From assembly GCA_902574335.1 (NCBI GenBank), contig CACGNO010000002.1, positions 1-61,195 on the forward strand: DNA of 61,195 nt, written 5' to 3'. How positions within the stretch are numbered: the first letter of the stretch is position 1; the number at the start of each line of letters is the position of its first letter. The notes beneath the pieces are model-generated. The model was not told the origin of the DNA and did no database searches. It saw nothing but the letters and a program-made list of their open reading frames with translations. The translations under genes were made by a program, and so were the position numbers. The stretch comes from an uncultured Bacteroidota bacterium. GTDB lineage: Bacteria; Bacteroidota; Bacteroidia; Flavobacteriales; Flavobacteriaceae. Positions 1 to 9,272 of the stretch are shown in pieces.

Positions 1-338
1 CTGATGTTTTATCCCCAAGAATAGAAAAAAAATTAAATGATTTAGAAGTAAAATGGACTAAAGGTGTTTTTTATAAAACTGTTATTAGTGATCTATCTAA
101 CCTTAAAAATGTATACTACGATATTTTAGTTTTTTTCAGCCCCTCAGGAATTGAATCATTATTTTCAAATTTTCCTGACTTTAAACAAAATGAAACTAGA
201 ATTGCAGTTTTTGGAAAAAATACGGTTAATGCAGCCAAAAATGCTGGATTGAGAATTGACATTGAAGCGCCTTTAAATAAAATACCATCAATGTCTAGGG
301 CCCTTTATCTCTATATTGAAAAAGCAAATAAAAAATAA
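1..338 (+). CDS. hemD: Uroporphyrinogen-III synthase, C-terminal part
   Basis: The gene is cut by the left edge; the open frame begins at base 3 and ends with TAA at 336-338, leaving about 111 residues. The enzyme closes and rearranges hydroxymethylbilane to uroporphyrinogen III in heme synthesis, in the cytosol. The visible part has the family's C-terminal landmarks: a hydrophobic strand followed by FFSPSGIESL, then RIAVFGKNTVNAAKNAGL, and a final helix after the PS-M segment. It converges with the thioredoxin-like gene, whose stop codon starts at the next base. The identification rests on remembered family patterns; the N-terminal half is not visible. Confidence 0.8.
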   Translation, partial: DVLSPRIEKKLNDLEVKWTKGVFYKTVISDLSNLKNVYYDILVFFSPSGIESLFSNFPDFKQNETRIAVFGKNTVNAAKNAGLRIDIEAPLNKIPSMSRALYLYIEKANKK

Positions 339-884
339 TTAGCTTTTAAACTTACTCTCGAAATTGTTTAAAAACTCCTTGAAATCATCTTGTGATTTTA
401 TTTGCAAGTATTTTTCATCTCTAAATAAATTCAAATAAATCTCAATTTGTTGTGGAGTCAAATATCCAGTTATTGGAGCAATTGGATTAGTATTTTTATC
501 AAAGAACACAATTGTAGGATAACCATACACACCTAAATACCTGGTAAAATTATGAGATGAATTCCTAGCGGATTTAGTTTCTTTGTATCCAGGATTTTTA
601 TAAACCTTGCCTTTATAATTAACAACTGAATTTCCTTCCGCATTAAACTTAACGGCGTAAAAATTATCATTTAGAAACTTAGCTACTTCTTGATTTTGAA
701 AAGTATTTTTATCCATCAATTTACATGGACCACACCAATCGGTGTAAATATCCATTATAATGTTCTTTGGATTGGTTTTTTGTAATTCTTGCGCTTTCTC
801 AATACTCATCCAATTAACTTGTTGAGCATGAGAAAATTCAAAAAGAAAAAATAAAAGGATTAAACTATTTCTAATTAAAGCCAT
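339..884 (-). CDS. Exported thioredoxin-fold protein
   Basis: A 181-residue protein with an N-terminal signal peptide (hydrophobic stretch at residues 5-18, ending in HAQQ), so it should act in the periplasm. A thioredoxin fold is shown by MDIYTDWCGPCK near residue 50 with both redox cysteines, and by a later GYPTIVFFD segment containing the cis-proline. It most resembles the thioredoxin-like/DUF255-like proteins of Bacteroidota, with an insertion between the active site and the cis-proline. The start overlaps the end of the peptide transporter gene upstream by 14 bases, so it is probably the last gene of the minus-strand operon. The likely role is disulfide reduction or isomerisation in the envelope; the substrate is unknown. 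Confidence 0.8.
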   Translation of the reverse strand: MALIRNSLILLFFLFEFSHAQQVNWMSIEKAQELQKTNPKNIIMDIYTDWCGPCKLMDKNTFQNQEVAKFLNDNFYAVKFNAEGNSVVNYKGKVYKNPGYKETKSARNSSHNFTRYLGVYGYPTIVFFDKNTNPIAPITGYLTPQQIEIYLNLFRDEKYLQIKSQDDFKEFLNNFESKFKS

Positions 885-2421
885 GCATTTTTTTCTTTAA
901 AAATCCATTCAATAAAAACATCACAATTCCCGCACCAATTGGGATAAATGTAAATATTAAAAAGAATCCTGATAAACCTGCTTGCTCTGAAATTACATTA
1001 ATATAACTTCCAGTAAAACCTCCAATAAGATTTGCAAAAAAACTTGATAATAACCAGAAACCAAACATTAAACCTACCAGTCTAATAGGTGCAAGTTTAC
1101 TAACATACGATAATCCAACTGGTGAAACGCACAACTCACCAAGAGTATGGAATAGATATGCAAAAACTAACCAAAATATACTGACGCTAGCAGTTTGAGC
1201 CCCGAATGGAATTGACATAGAACCATATGCAAGAAACCCAAATCCAAGACCAAGGAGAATTAATCCAATAGAAAATTTTACAGGACCTGATGGATTATAT
1301 TTTGATGCCCAAATCTTAGAAAAAATTGGAGCAAATATTATAATAAATAAGGAATTTAATACAGAAAACCATGAAGCTGGAATTTCAGTTGCATCTTGAC
1401 TAAATTCATTGTTAATCATCCAAATAACTATTCCCCAAATTATAGCAAAACTTGTTCCAAGAAATATGTTTGATAGGAAATACTTTTGAAAAATATTCTG
1501 AAATAGTCTAAATAATACATATGTGATAACTACCATTGGTACTATTGTTATAATTGTATTAACTGTTTTAAATATAAAAGATGATTCCCCTGTTAAGTTT
1601 CTTTCAGTATAGTCGTTTGCAAAAATTGTCATCGATCCACCAGCTTGTTCAAAAGCCCACCAAAAAAATATGGTGGCAGCTGAAAAAACTAGTATAACTA
1701 AAATTCTATCCCATTCAACGCTTGTGATTGGTGTTTTAGTTTTTTCTTCATTTTCTTTATCTACTTTTTTTTCTGGTTTTAAACCAATTGAACCAAATAT
1801 ATTTTGGGCAAAATAAAATTGTAACATACCGAAGAACATAAAGATTCCTGCAAGTCCGAATCCCCAATGCCATCCAACTTTCTCACCTAAATATCCACAC
1901 AAAAGAATTCCTAAAAATGCCCCACAGTTTATGCCCATGTAAAAAATTGTATAAGCTCCATCTTTTCTAATATCATCATCTTTATAGAGCTGACCAACAA
2001 TTGAAGAAATATTTGGTTTAAATAAACCATTTCCTATTATCAATAATGCAATACCAAGAAAGAAAAAAGTATCAGCAAAATATTCAAGAGCCATTGAACC
2101 ATGGCCTAAAGCCATAATAAAAGCACCCATTACCGTTGCATTTCTATAACCTAAAAATTTATCAGCTAATATCCCCCCAATTAGTGGAGTAAAATAAACA
2201 AGTCCAGTATACCAACCATATAAAATAAGTGCATCTTCTCTTTCCCATCCCCAACCTTCATTCATTATTGATGAAGTAAGAAAAAGAACAAGAATTGCTC
2301 TCATTCCATAATAGCTAAATCGTTCCCACATTTCAGTAAAAAACAATACAAATAACCCAGTTGGGTGATCAAAAATTGTTTTTTGATTTAGTTCTGATCC
2401 ATTAAATTGAGCTCCAATCAT
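871..2421 (-). CDS. POT-family proton-dependent peptide transporter
   Basis: A 516-residue inner-membrane protein with about 12-14 hydrophobic helices. The proton-coupled oligopeptide transporter signature EMWERFSYYGMR lies at about residues 30-41, matching the ExxERFxYY motif used in proton coupling. The second family signature is visible as a GNGLFKPNISS stretch near residue 130. Length fits the family. Such proteins import di- and tripeptides with protons. It sits between the CutC-like gene upstream (31 bases) and the thioredoxin-like gene downstream (overlap), all co-directional. Assignment to the family is firm; the exact substrate is inferred. Confidence 0.92.
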   Translation of the reverse strand: MIGAQFNGSELNQKTIFDHPTGLFVLFFTEMWERFSYYGMRAILVLFLTSSIMNEGWGWEREDALILYGWYTGLVYFTPLIGGILADKFLGYRNATVMGAFIMALGHGSMALEYFADTFFFLGIALLIIGNGLFKPNISSIVGQLYKDDDIRKDGAYTIFYMGINCGAFLGILLCGYLGEKVGWHWGFGLAGIFMFFGMLQFYFAQNIFGSIGLKPEKKVDKENEEKTKTPITSVEWDRILVILVFSAATIFFWWAFEQAGGSMTIFANDYTERNLTGESSFIFKTVNTIITIVPMVVITYVLFRLFQNIFQKYFLSNIFLGTSFAIIWGIVIWMINNEFSQDATEIPASWFSVLNSLFIIIFAPIFSKIWASKYNPSGPVKFSIGLILLGLGFGFLAYGSMSIPFGAQTASVSIFWLVFAYLFHTLGELCVSPVGLSYVSKLAPIRLVGLMFGFWLLSSFFANLIGGFTGSYINVISEQAGLSGFFLIFTFIPIGAGIVMFLLNGFLKKKMHGFN

Positions 2422-2452
2422 ATTTTTATTTTTTTTAAATGTATTTATTTAA

Positions 2453-3079
2453 TTATAATTTACCAACGATTTTTTTTCCATGGTAAAACTTTCCTTGAAT
2501 TTTTTCATGCAAATAATCTAGATTTTCATTGGTAATTTTTCCAGCTGAAATAACTTCAAATTCGGGTGGTGAGATTGCTATCATTTTTTTTAAGTTATCT
2601 AATCCATGTTCGGCATTATCAGCACCCCCAGAGGAAAGAACTCCATTGATTTGTTTAATTTCAATTAATTGTTTTAGAGAATTTAAAGTAGATGAGGTCA
2701 AGTCAATTGCTTTATGAATAATTACTTTTAAAGGTTTTGATAAATCAGTTAAATATTTGATTTTTTTTATGTCTAGCTCCATGTTTTCATCCAAACATCC
2801 AAAAACAACTCCATCAAAATTATGTTGATTGCATAGATTAATTGTTTTTTTCATTTCTTTCAAATCTTGTTCACTGTATACAAATGACCTTGAATGAGGT
2901 CTAACCATAACTCGAATTGGACACTTAACAATTTTTTTTATTGAGATTAAATCTTCAATCCTGGGAGTTAATCCATCCTCGTCTAGTTTTGAACAAAACT
3001 CAATTCGGTCAGCTCCTAATTTAACAGCATTTATTGCGTCTCTAATATTATCAACACAAACTTCTTTTATTATATCCAT
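2453..3079 (-). CDS. cutC: CutC-family TIM-barrel protein
   Basis: A CutC-family protein of about 208 residues. I chose the start at 3079 (MDIIKEVCVDN) because family members begin with this strand; an upstream extension to 3145 would overlap nagB and adds residues unlike the family. Landmarks are GADRIEFCSKLDEDGLTP, IRVMVRPHSRSFVYS, FDGVVFGCL, KAIDLTSS and LSSGGADNAEHGL. CutC was named for copper homeostasis in E. coli, but that role is disputed and the reaction is not settled. The position seven bases after the NagB/PIG-L stop, within an amino-sugar operon, argues for a part in sugar metabolism rather than copper handling. That last point is inference. Confidence 0.85.
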   Translation of the reverse strand: MDIIKEVCVDNIRDAINAVKLGADRIEFCSKLDEDGLTPRIEDLISIKKIVKCPIRVMVRPHSRSFVYSEQDLKEMKKTINLCNQHNFDGVVFGCLDENMELDIKKIKYLTDLSKPLKVIIHKAIDLTSSTLNSLKQLIEIKQINGVLSSGGADNAEHGLDNLKKMIAISPPEFEVISAGKITNENLDYLHEKIQGKFYHGKKIVGKL

Positions 3080-3086
3080 TAAAATT

Positions 3087-4997
3087 TTAGAAATGATATC
3101 TTCTAAATGTTTCCATTGCTTGGTAATCTGCCATACCAAGGTCATTATAGGTTATGGCAATTTCTCTATTCCTATCTTCAACTCTCTGCCAAAACTCTCT
3201 TTCATCATCACCTTGAAACATAACACTATTATTTTGGGATTGATGATAAAAAATAGCTCTTCTTTTTCTTAAAACTTGCAAAGGGCTTAAAGGTACTGCC
3301 ATATCAATTTCATGTGAATCCCACTCATGCCAAGCGCCTCTATATAACCAAACCCAACAGTCTTTCATAAAATTAAGTTTCTTTAAATTTTTTAAAGAGT
3401 GAAATAATAATTCAATACAAACCTTATGAGTTCCGTGGGGGTCAGCTAAATCACCTGCAGCAAATATTTGATGTGGTTTAATTGATTTAATTAAATCGCA
3501 CATAATTTTTAAATCATCTGAGGTGGGTTTATTCTTTTTAATTTTACCAGTCTCATAAAAAGGTAATTTTAAAAAGTGAACATTAGAATCATTTAATCCT
3601 ATAAATCTTGTGGCTGCCAATGATTCTTTTTCTCTGATTAGTGACGCCAGTTTTCTTACACTTCTGTCTTTTATTATTTTCTTTTCATCAGATAATAAAT
3701 TCTTTAATTCACTGATTAAACTTGAAGATCTATCAAAAAAATCTTCATAAAGCTCGACAAACTTTAACACCTCCTCATTAGAGACTGCTATATTGCCAGA
3801 GGTTTGATAGGCAACATGGACATCATGACCTTGACTTACAAGCCTATCAAATGTACCACCCATTGAAACAACATCATCATCAGGATGAGGACTGAAAATT
3901 ATAACTCTCTTTTTGGCTGGATTTTTTCTTTCTGGTCTATGTGTATCATCCGCATTAGGTTTACCACCAGGCCATCCAGTAATTGTTCTTTGTAATTTAT
4001 TGAAGGCCTCCAAGTTTATGTCATAGTGAGATTTTTGGACTAATAAATCTGAGAGATTATTTTGGTTGTAATCTTTTTCAGTAAGTCTCAATATTGGTTT
4101 TTCAGTTTTGCTTGAAAGCCAGTGAATAGCTCTATTTTTTATTTCTTCATCCAAAGTTTGTTCACCAACTTGCCAAGGCTGTGATATTCGGGTAAGTAAT
4201 GATGAGGAATCCATATCCAGGACGATAGTTGCGTTATTATGAGACTGAATTAAGCTTGCGGGTACATTGACATTTTGTCTAACTTCAACTGTTTTTTTTA
4301 TGGCATTTGATTTACTTTTTCCCCAAGCCATTAAAATAATCCTCTTAGAAGTTAAAATTGTTTTGATGCCCATTGTTATTGCAGATGAGGGAACATTCTT
4401 GATTCCATTAAAATTTAGCCTTGCATCGTGTCGAGTTTGGTAATCTAGTTTAACTAACCTTGTTATTGAATTTAAATTTGATCCAGGTTCATTAAATCCA
4501 ATATGGCCATTTGCTCCAATTCCTAAAATTTGAATATCAATCCCACCACAAGATTTAATCTTTTTTTCATAATCTTTACAAAAGTTATCAATTACTTTCT
4601 TATTCAGATCACCGTCTGGTATATGAATATTATTTCGATCAATATCTGTATGATTAAATAGGTTCTCATCCATAAATTGATTATAACTTTCCTTATGATC
4701 TTTAGAAATACCGTAATACTCATCAAGATTAAATGTTACTACTTTTTTGAAACTAACTTTTTCTTTTTTATGAATTTCAATCAAGTTCTTGTAAACACCT
4801 TTAGGTGAGGACCCTGTTGCTAATCCTAGAACGGTCTTTTTATTTTTTTTATTATTTTTTTGAATAAGTTGTATTATTTCCTTTGCAATTAAAAGTTCAG
4901 CATTTTCTTTATTATCAAAAATTACAGTGTGAATTCTTTCAAAACGAGTAGTTGATGAAGAGCCGGGGTTTTTATATTTGATTGAGTTTGGATTCAT
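3087..4997 (-). CDS. nagB: Glucosamine-6-phosphate deaminase fused to a PIG-L deacetylase domain
   Basis: A 636-residue cytosolic fusion. The N-terminal part (about residues 20-280) is NagB, which converts glucosamine-6-phosphate to fructose-6-phosphate and ammonia: LGLATGSSPKGVYKNL binds the phosphate, FNLDEYYG carries the catalytic aspartate, and LGIGANGHIGFNEPGS is the family signature. The C-terminal part (from about residue 365) is a PIG-L/LmbE-type zinc deacetylase with IIFSPHPDDDVVSMGG and a later ADPHGTH. The same fusion is common in Bacteroidota, where it may deacetylate before deamination. It lies five bases after the sodium symporter gene and seven bases before cutC. Confidence 0.95.
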   Translation of the reverse strand: MNPNSIKYKNPGSSSTTRFERIHTVIFDNKENAELLIAKEIIQLIQKNNKKNKKTVLGLATGSSPKGVYKNLIEIHKKEKVSFKKVVTFNLDEYYGISKDHKESYNQFMDENLFNHTDIDRNNIHIPDGDLNKKVIDNFCKDYEKKIKSCGGIDIQILGIGANGHIGFNEPGSNLNSITRLVKLDYQTRHDARLNFNGIKNVPSSAITMGIKTILTSKRIILMAWGKSKSNAIKKTVEVRQNVNVPASLIQSHNNATIVLDMDSSSLLTRISQPWQVGEQTLDEEIKNRAIHWLSSKTEKPILRLTEKDYNQNNLSDLLVQKSHYDINLEAFNKLQRTITGWPGGKPNADDTHRPERKNPAKKRVIIFSPHPDDDVVSMGGTFDRLVSQGHDVHVAYQTSGNIAVSNEEVLKFVELYEDFFDRSSSLISELKNLLSDEKKIIKDRSVRKLASLIREKESLAATRFIGLNDSNVHFLKLPFYETGKIKKNKPTSDDLKIMCDLIKSIKPHQIFAAGDLADPHGTHKVCIELLFHSLKNLKKLNFMKDCWVWLYRGAWHEWDSHEIDMAVPLSPLQVLRKRRAIFYHQSQNNSVMFQGDDEREFWQRVEDRNREIAITYNDLGMADYQAMETFRRYHF

Positions 4998-5002
4998 AAA
5001 TC

Positions 5003-6787
5003 TTACTGCATAATTTTTTTAGAATATTTAAATAATAGATATCCTGAAATTATTGTAATTAATAAAAATATTAAACCTAAATTAATTTCACCATATATAA
5101 GATAACCTGTTGAAAACAATGCACTGTATATTGATATACATCCAATAATCATACATATTATTCCCCTAGGTACAATCCAATCTTCTTTTTGATTACTAAT
5201 ACCAGAATTATTTTTGATAATATTCCATCCAGGTCCACCAGGTTTTGTTTTATTGTAAAACTTTACAAGAGTTTCAGTATCATCTGAAGGTGTAATATAT
5301 GTAACTATTAACCAAATTAACGTAGTTACCAGTACTATGGATGGGAACTTCATATAAGCTGGCAACATATTATCATTGAAAATCAAATTGAATATTGATT
5401 CATTTGTCAGTGCAATAGAAATAATTCCAGAGCTTAACATTGCAGCAATTTCGCTCCATGCATTTATCCTCCACCAGAACCATCTAAGTATGAAAATTGA
5501 ACCTGTTCCAGCTCCAAACATTAGAATTATATCGAAAAGTTGATATGCATTTGTAAGTGAAATAGCAATAATAGAACTGACAATCATCAAAATAACAACC
5601 GATAACCTACCAACATTAACCAATTCCTTTTGATTAGCATTTTTATTAATTAGTTGTAAATAGAAATCATTAACTACGTAAGATGAACCCCAGTTTAGGT
5701 GTGTTGAAATTGTTGACATATAAGCTGATATTAATGATGCAAGTACAAGTCCAAGAAGTCCAGTTGGAAGTAAAGTTAACATTGCTGGGTATGCCAAATC
5801 CTGTCCTAACTTATCCTCAGAAATATTTGGAAATGCTTCACTCAAAGATGCTATATCAGGAAAAACAACTAAAGAAGCGAGAGCAACAATTATCCATGGC
5901 CACGGTCTTAGCGCATAATGCATTATGTTAAAAAAAAGAGTTGCGCCTAGGGCATGATTTTCATTTTTTGCTGCAAGCATTCTCTGAGCTATATATCCTC
6001 CACCACCAGGTTCAGCACCAGGATACCATGAACTCCACCATTGAACAGCAAAAGGAATTATTAACAAGGTCCATAGAGTTTCCTTGTCCGTTAAATCAGG
6101 AAACATTGAAATTTTATCAGCAATACTTTCATTATTAATTATAGAATCAATACCTCCAACTTCAGGTAAATTTACCAGATAAACTGCAGCTCCAATTGAT
6201 CCTGCCATTGCTGTAAAAAATAAAATAAAATCAGTGTAGACTACTCCTCTAAATCCTCCGGCAGTACTAAAAATAAGAGTAACACCACCTGCATAAAGCA
6301 CTGTCTCAATAGCTGATAAATCAAGCATTATAGCTCCAATTTTTATTGCAGCTAAAGTAACACCGGCCATTGCCAAAACATTAAAAATAATTCCAAGATA
6401 TATTGATCTAAAACCTCTTAAAAATCTGCCAGCCTTTCCACTGTATCTTAATTCATAAAACTCCATGTCGGTAGAAACGTCTGACCTTCTCCATAATTTT
6501 GCATAAACAAAAACCGTAAGTAAACCAGTCAAAAGAAAAACCCACCAGACCCAATTTCCTGAAACTCCATTAGTTCTAACAATGTCTGTTACTAAATTTG
6601 GTGTATCAGTTGAGAAAGTAGTTGCAACCATTGACAAGCCTAAAAGCCACCAAGGTAAAGTACGACCTGAAAGAAAATATTCTGAAGTGCTTTTAGATGA
6701 TTTTTTTGAAACAGCAAAACCAATAGCAAGTACTAAAACAAAAAAGAAAATTATAATACTTTTATCTATTAAGCTTAATTCTATCAC
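5003..6787 (-). CDS. Sodium:solute symporter (SSF family)
   Basis: A 594-residue inner-membrane protein with about 13-14 helices and SSF-type motifs: SEYFLSGRTLPWWLLGLSMV near residues 35-55, STDTPNLVTD and GGFRGVVYTD. The first codon is GTG at 6787; no ATG gives a better start. The protein probably imports a sugar or amino sugar with sodium, since it is encoded directly ahead of NagB/PIG-L (five-base gap) and behind a sugar nucleotidyltransferase and a sulfatase. Substrate assignment is by context only. Tryptophan-rich loops (FAVQWWSSWYPG) resemble a Bacteroidota-specific SSF subgroup. Confidence 0.9.
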   Translation of the reverse strand: MIELSLIDKSIIIFFFVLVLAIGFAVSKKSSKSTSEYFLSGRTLPWWLLGLSMVATTFSTDTPNLVTDIVRTNGVSGNWVWWVFLLTGLLTVFVYAKLWRRSDVSTDMEFYELRYSGKAGRFLRGFRSIYLGIIFNVLAMAGVTLAAIKIGAIMLDLSAIETVLYAGGVTLIFSTAGGFRGVVYTDFILFFTAMAGSIGAAVYLVNLPEVGGIDSIINNESIADKISMFPDLTDKETLWTLLIIPFAVQWWSSWYPGAEPGGGGYIAQRMLAAKNENHALGATLFFNIMHYALRPWPWIIVALASLVVFPDIASLSEAFPNISEDKLGQDLAYPAMLTLLPTGLLGLVLASLISAYMSTISTHLNWGSSYVVNDFYLQLINKNANQKELVNVGRLSVVILMIVSSIIAISLTNAYQLFDIILMFGAGTGSIFILRWFWWRINAWSEIAAMLSSGIISIALTNESIFNLIFNDNMLPAYMKFPSIVLVTTLIWLIVTYITPSDDTETLVKFYNKTKPGGPGWNIIKNNSGISNQKEDWIVPRGIICMIIGCISIYSALFSTGYLIYGEINLGLIFLLITIISGYLLFKYSKKIMQ

Positions 6788-6819
6788 CCTTTAAATTTAG
6801 AAAATAATTTCACCTTATA

Positions 6820-7653
6820 TCAATTAGAATCAATTAATTTTTGAATAGAATTGATATCAGCTTTTGATGTCAAATCTGGTACATGCTCAGCAATAGGAAT
6901 ACCCCTCATATACAAACCATCTTCACTTATCATATTAACTAAAGCTGATGGTAACTCTTTTTCATTTCTTATAGGATTAATAGGGCAATTTTTTATGAAA
7001 TCAAAAGACTGATTACCATTAAATTTAAAGATATTCATACTTACCCTAATTTTTCCATTTTCATCAATATTCTCGGAGACTTGTTCTGGTGTTGGTTTTT
7101 CAATAAAATTTACCAAATTAAATTCAGCATCCATCATTAAGATTGAGAATGAGGATACTCTCTCTTTTGGAAAATCTAAAGAATCTCTATCGTACGCTAA
7201 AACTGCATTTTCAAAACTATTTTCTCTAATTAACTTAAGAGATGAAGTTGAATATAAATTATCACTATTACATACACAAAAACTAGTTTTTTGTAATTCA
7301 GGTAATTGTTGCATTGTTTGTGAGACAGCATCTGCGGTTCCAAAAGGCTTAACTCTATCATTAGGAATTTTCTGAATTGCATATTTAACTTCAATTTTTG
7401 AAGGTAATTTTAATTCGTCTATTTGATTTTTAAAATCTTGAAAATCCTTTCCAACAACCATAATCACGGTTTCAAAACCTGCATCCAATATGTTTTTAAG
7501 AAGAAAATATATAAATGGCTTGTTACCAAATGTAATTAAGGATTTGCTTTTATTGTTAGCCTCGTTTGCTTTACTATCATCTATATTTGAGTCAACAGAT
7601 TTTTTCATTCTGGAAGACATTCCAGCTGCTAACACTACAATTGTTTTTGTCAT
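6820..7653 (-). CDS. NDP-sugar-pyrophosphorylase-like nucleotidyltransferase
   Basis: A 277-residue protein of the sugar-phosphate nucleotidyltransferase fold. It starts with KTIVVLAAGMSSRMKKS, the nucleotide-binding LxAGxxxRM loop, and has FCVCNSDNLY in the place of the metal-binding aspartate motif. FIEKP, seen near residue 165, is typical of glucose-1-phosphate uridylyl/thymidylyltransferases. No left-handed beta-helix acyltransferase domain follows. It is two bases after the sulfatase gene and 32 bases before the symporter. A role in activating a sugar-1-phosphate fits, but both sugar and nucleotide are unknown. A MobA-like role is less likely given the FIEKP motif. Confidence 0.8.
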   Translation of the reverse strand: MTKTIVVLAAGMSSRMKKSVDSNIDDSKANEANNKSKSLITFGNKPFIYFLLKNILDAGFETVIMVVGKDFQDFKNQIDELKLPSKIEVKYAIQKIPNDRVKPFGTADAVSQTMQQLPELQKTSFCVCNSDNLYSTSSLKLIRENSFENAVLAYDRDSLDFPKERVSSFSILMMDAEFNLVNFIEKPTPEQVSENIDENGKIRVSMNIFKFNGNQSFDFIKNCPINPIRNEKELPSALVNMISEDGLYMRGIPIAEHVPDLTSKADINSIQKLIDSN

Positions 7654-7655
7654 AT

Positions 7656-9200
7656 TTAATTATCTAAAGCTTTAATTTTAAATTTTTCAAGTGATGGTGT
7701 CGTTCTAGCATTCAAAATAATGGATTCAATTTTTTTAACAATATCAGGATAATCATTTGAAACATTTGTTAATTCCTTAATATCATCATCAAGATTATAT
7801 AATTGCAAAGTTTGTGGACCATTTTGAAGATTGGTTTTAACACCTTTCCATTTTCCATACCTTACAGCTTGTTGACCGCTTTGAGTTGAAAATTCCCAAT
7901 ACAAGTATTCATGTTTTTTTTGATTTTTATTAGTTAAAATAGGCAAAAAACTAAGTCCGTCAATATAACTAGGTTTATTTATTTTTAAAATATCTACGAC
8001 AGTTGCATAAAAATCTTGAAAAGCAGAAATATGATTAGTTATTCTTTCATTTTTAATTTGGTCAGGCCAATGTGCAATCATAGGCACTCTAATTCCTCCT
8101 TCATAAACTCTACCCTTTACTCTTTTTCTATCACCATTTAAGATGCCTGCACTATTAAAATAATCGATATCAACATGATTTACATGTGTTGGGCCATTGT
8201 CACTTGTAAAAATTATCAAAGTATTTTCATATTTACCAATCTCTTTAAGCTTCTCAACGATTTCTCCAACTTGTTGATCTAGGTAAGAGATCATTGCAGC
8301 ATATGTAGCTTTTGGATACTGATTGGGATAATAAGATCTACCAACATAGGGTTTTTCAGGCCCTATTTTTTCTCTGTAATAATTAACCCATTCTTTAGGA
8401 GCTTGTAAAGGTAAATGTGGAATTGGTGAAGCATAATAAAGAAAGAAATTTGAATTTTTATTCTCATCAATAAAATTTAAAGCTTCGTTATGCATCAATG
8501 TTGCTGAATAATCAGCTTGATTATATTTTTTATAGCTTTCTTCTGAATTTATATCTGCACCTGAATCAAGACCTTCTTGTTTTGTTACTATGTAGTTATT
8601 CAAAATATCCTTTTCAGTATTTTTCCATAAATGTGTAGGATAAAATGTATGAGCTTGTCTTTGACAATTATATCCATAAAAAAAATCAAAACCCATCAAA
8701 TTTGGAATACTATTAGTATGTGGAGCACCTAACCCCCATTTACCTACCATTCCAGTTTTATACCCATTATCTTTGAAAACTTTAGCTACAGTAACTGTTG
8801 AGTCAGGGAGAGGCCTTTGACCCTCAAGTGAAGGATCATTAAACATAGCTTCAAAACTCCAAACATTACCTCTTTCAGACCACTCTCCATTATTTCTAAT
8901 GTGAGTGTGGCCAGAATGTTGACCTGTCATAAGTACACTTCTTGCTGGTGCACAAACTGGGGATCCGGTATAATGATCAGTAAATAATAAACCATTTTTT
9001 GCAAGAGCATCTATGTTAGGAGTTTCAATAATCTTTTGCCCATATACTCCCAATTCACCATAACCAAGATCATCAGCCAAAATATATATAATATTTGGAC
9101 TAGATTCATCATTTGAAGATTTGGAGCCAAATACGATTATAACATAACCTATTATTAAAATTGAAAATAAAAAAATAGTTGATTTTAATTTTTTATTCAT
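7656..9200 (-). CDS. Sulfatase (Cys-type, formylglycine-dependent), exported
   Basis: A 514-residue S1-type sulfatase. An N-terminal hydrophobic segment (residues 8-25) directs export or membrane anchoring. ILADDLGYGELG (D43, D44) forms the calcium site, and CAPAR at 83-87 is the CxPxR motif whose cysteine becomes formylglycine. A later FTSDNGPTH supplies further metal ligands. It hydrolyses a sulfate ester, probably on an algal or host glycan; the subfamily cannot be told by eye. It heads the minus-strand operon that includes NagB, which suggests a sulfated amino sugar. Activation needs the formylglycine-generating enzyme, which is encoded at 11600-12649. Confidence 0.93.
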   Translation of the reverse strand: MNKKLKSTIFLFSILIIGYVIIVFGSKSSNDESSPNIIYILADDLGYGELGVYGQKIIETPNIDALAKNGLLFTDHYTGSPVCAPARSVLMTGQHSGHTHIRNNGEWSERGNVWSFEAMFNDPSLEGQRPLPDSTVTVAKVFKDNGYKTGMVGKWGLGAPHTNSIPNLMGFDFFYGYNCQRQAHTFYPTHLWKNTEKDILNNYIVTKQEGLDSGADINSEESYKKYNQADYSATLMHNEALNFIDENKNSNFFLYYASPIPHLPLQAPKEWVNYYREKIGPEKPYVGRSYYPNQYPKATYAAMISYLDQQVGEIVEKLKEIGKYENTLIIFTSDNGPTHVNHVDIDYFNSAGILNGDRKRVKGRVYEGGIRVPMIAHWPDQIKNERITNHISAFQDFYATVVDILKINKPSYIDGLSFLPILTNKNQKKHEYLYWEFSTQSGQQAVRYGKWKGVKTNLQNGPQTLQLYNLDDDIKELTNVSNDYPDIVKKIESIILNARTTPSLEKFKIKALDN

Positions 9201-9272
9201 GATGTATAATTTAAGGACTTTTAAATATATGTCTATTAAAAGAATATAACAATAACTATCTTAGCTAAATCT

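Noticed and set aside
3080-3145. N-terminal extension of CutC to 3145
   Set aside because: It overlaps nagB and adds residues that do not look like the family; ATG 3079 gives the usual start.
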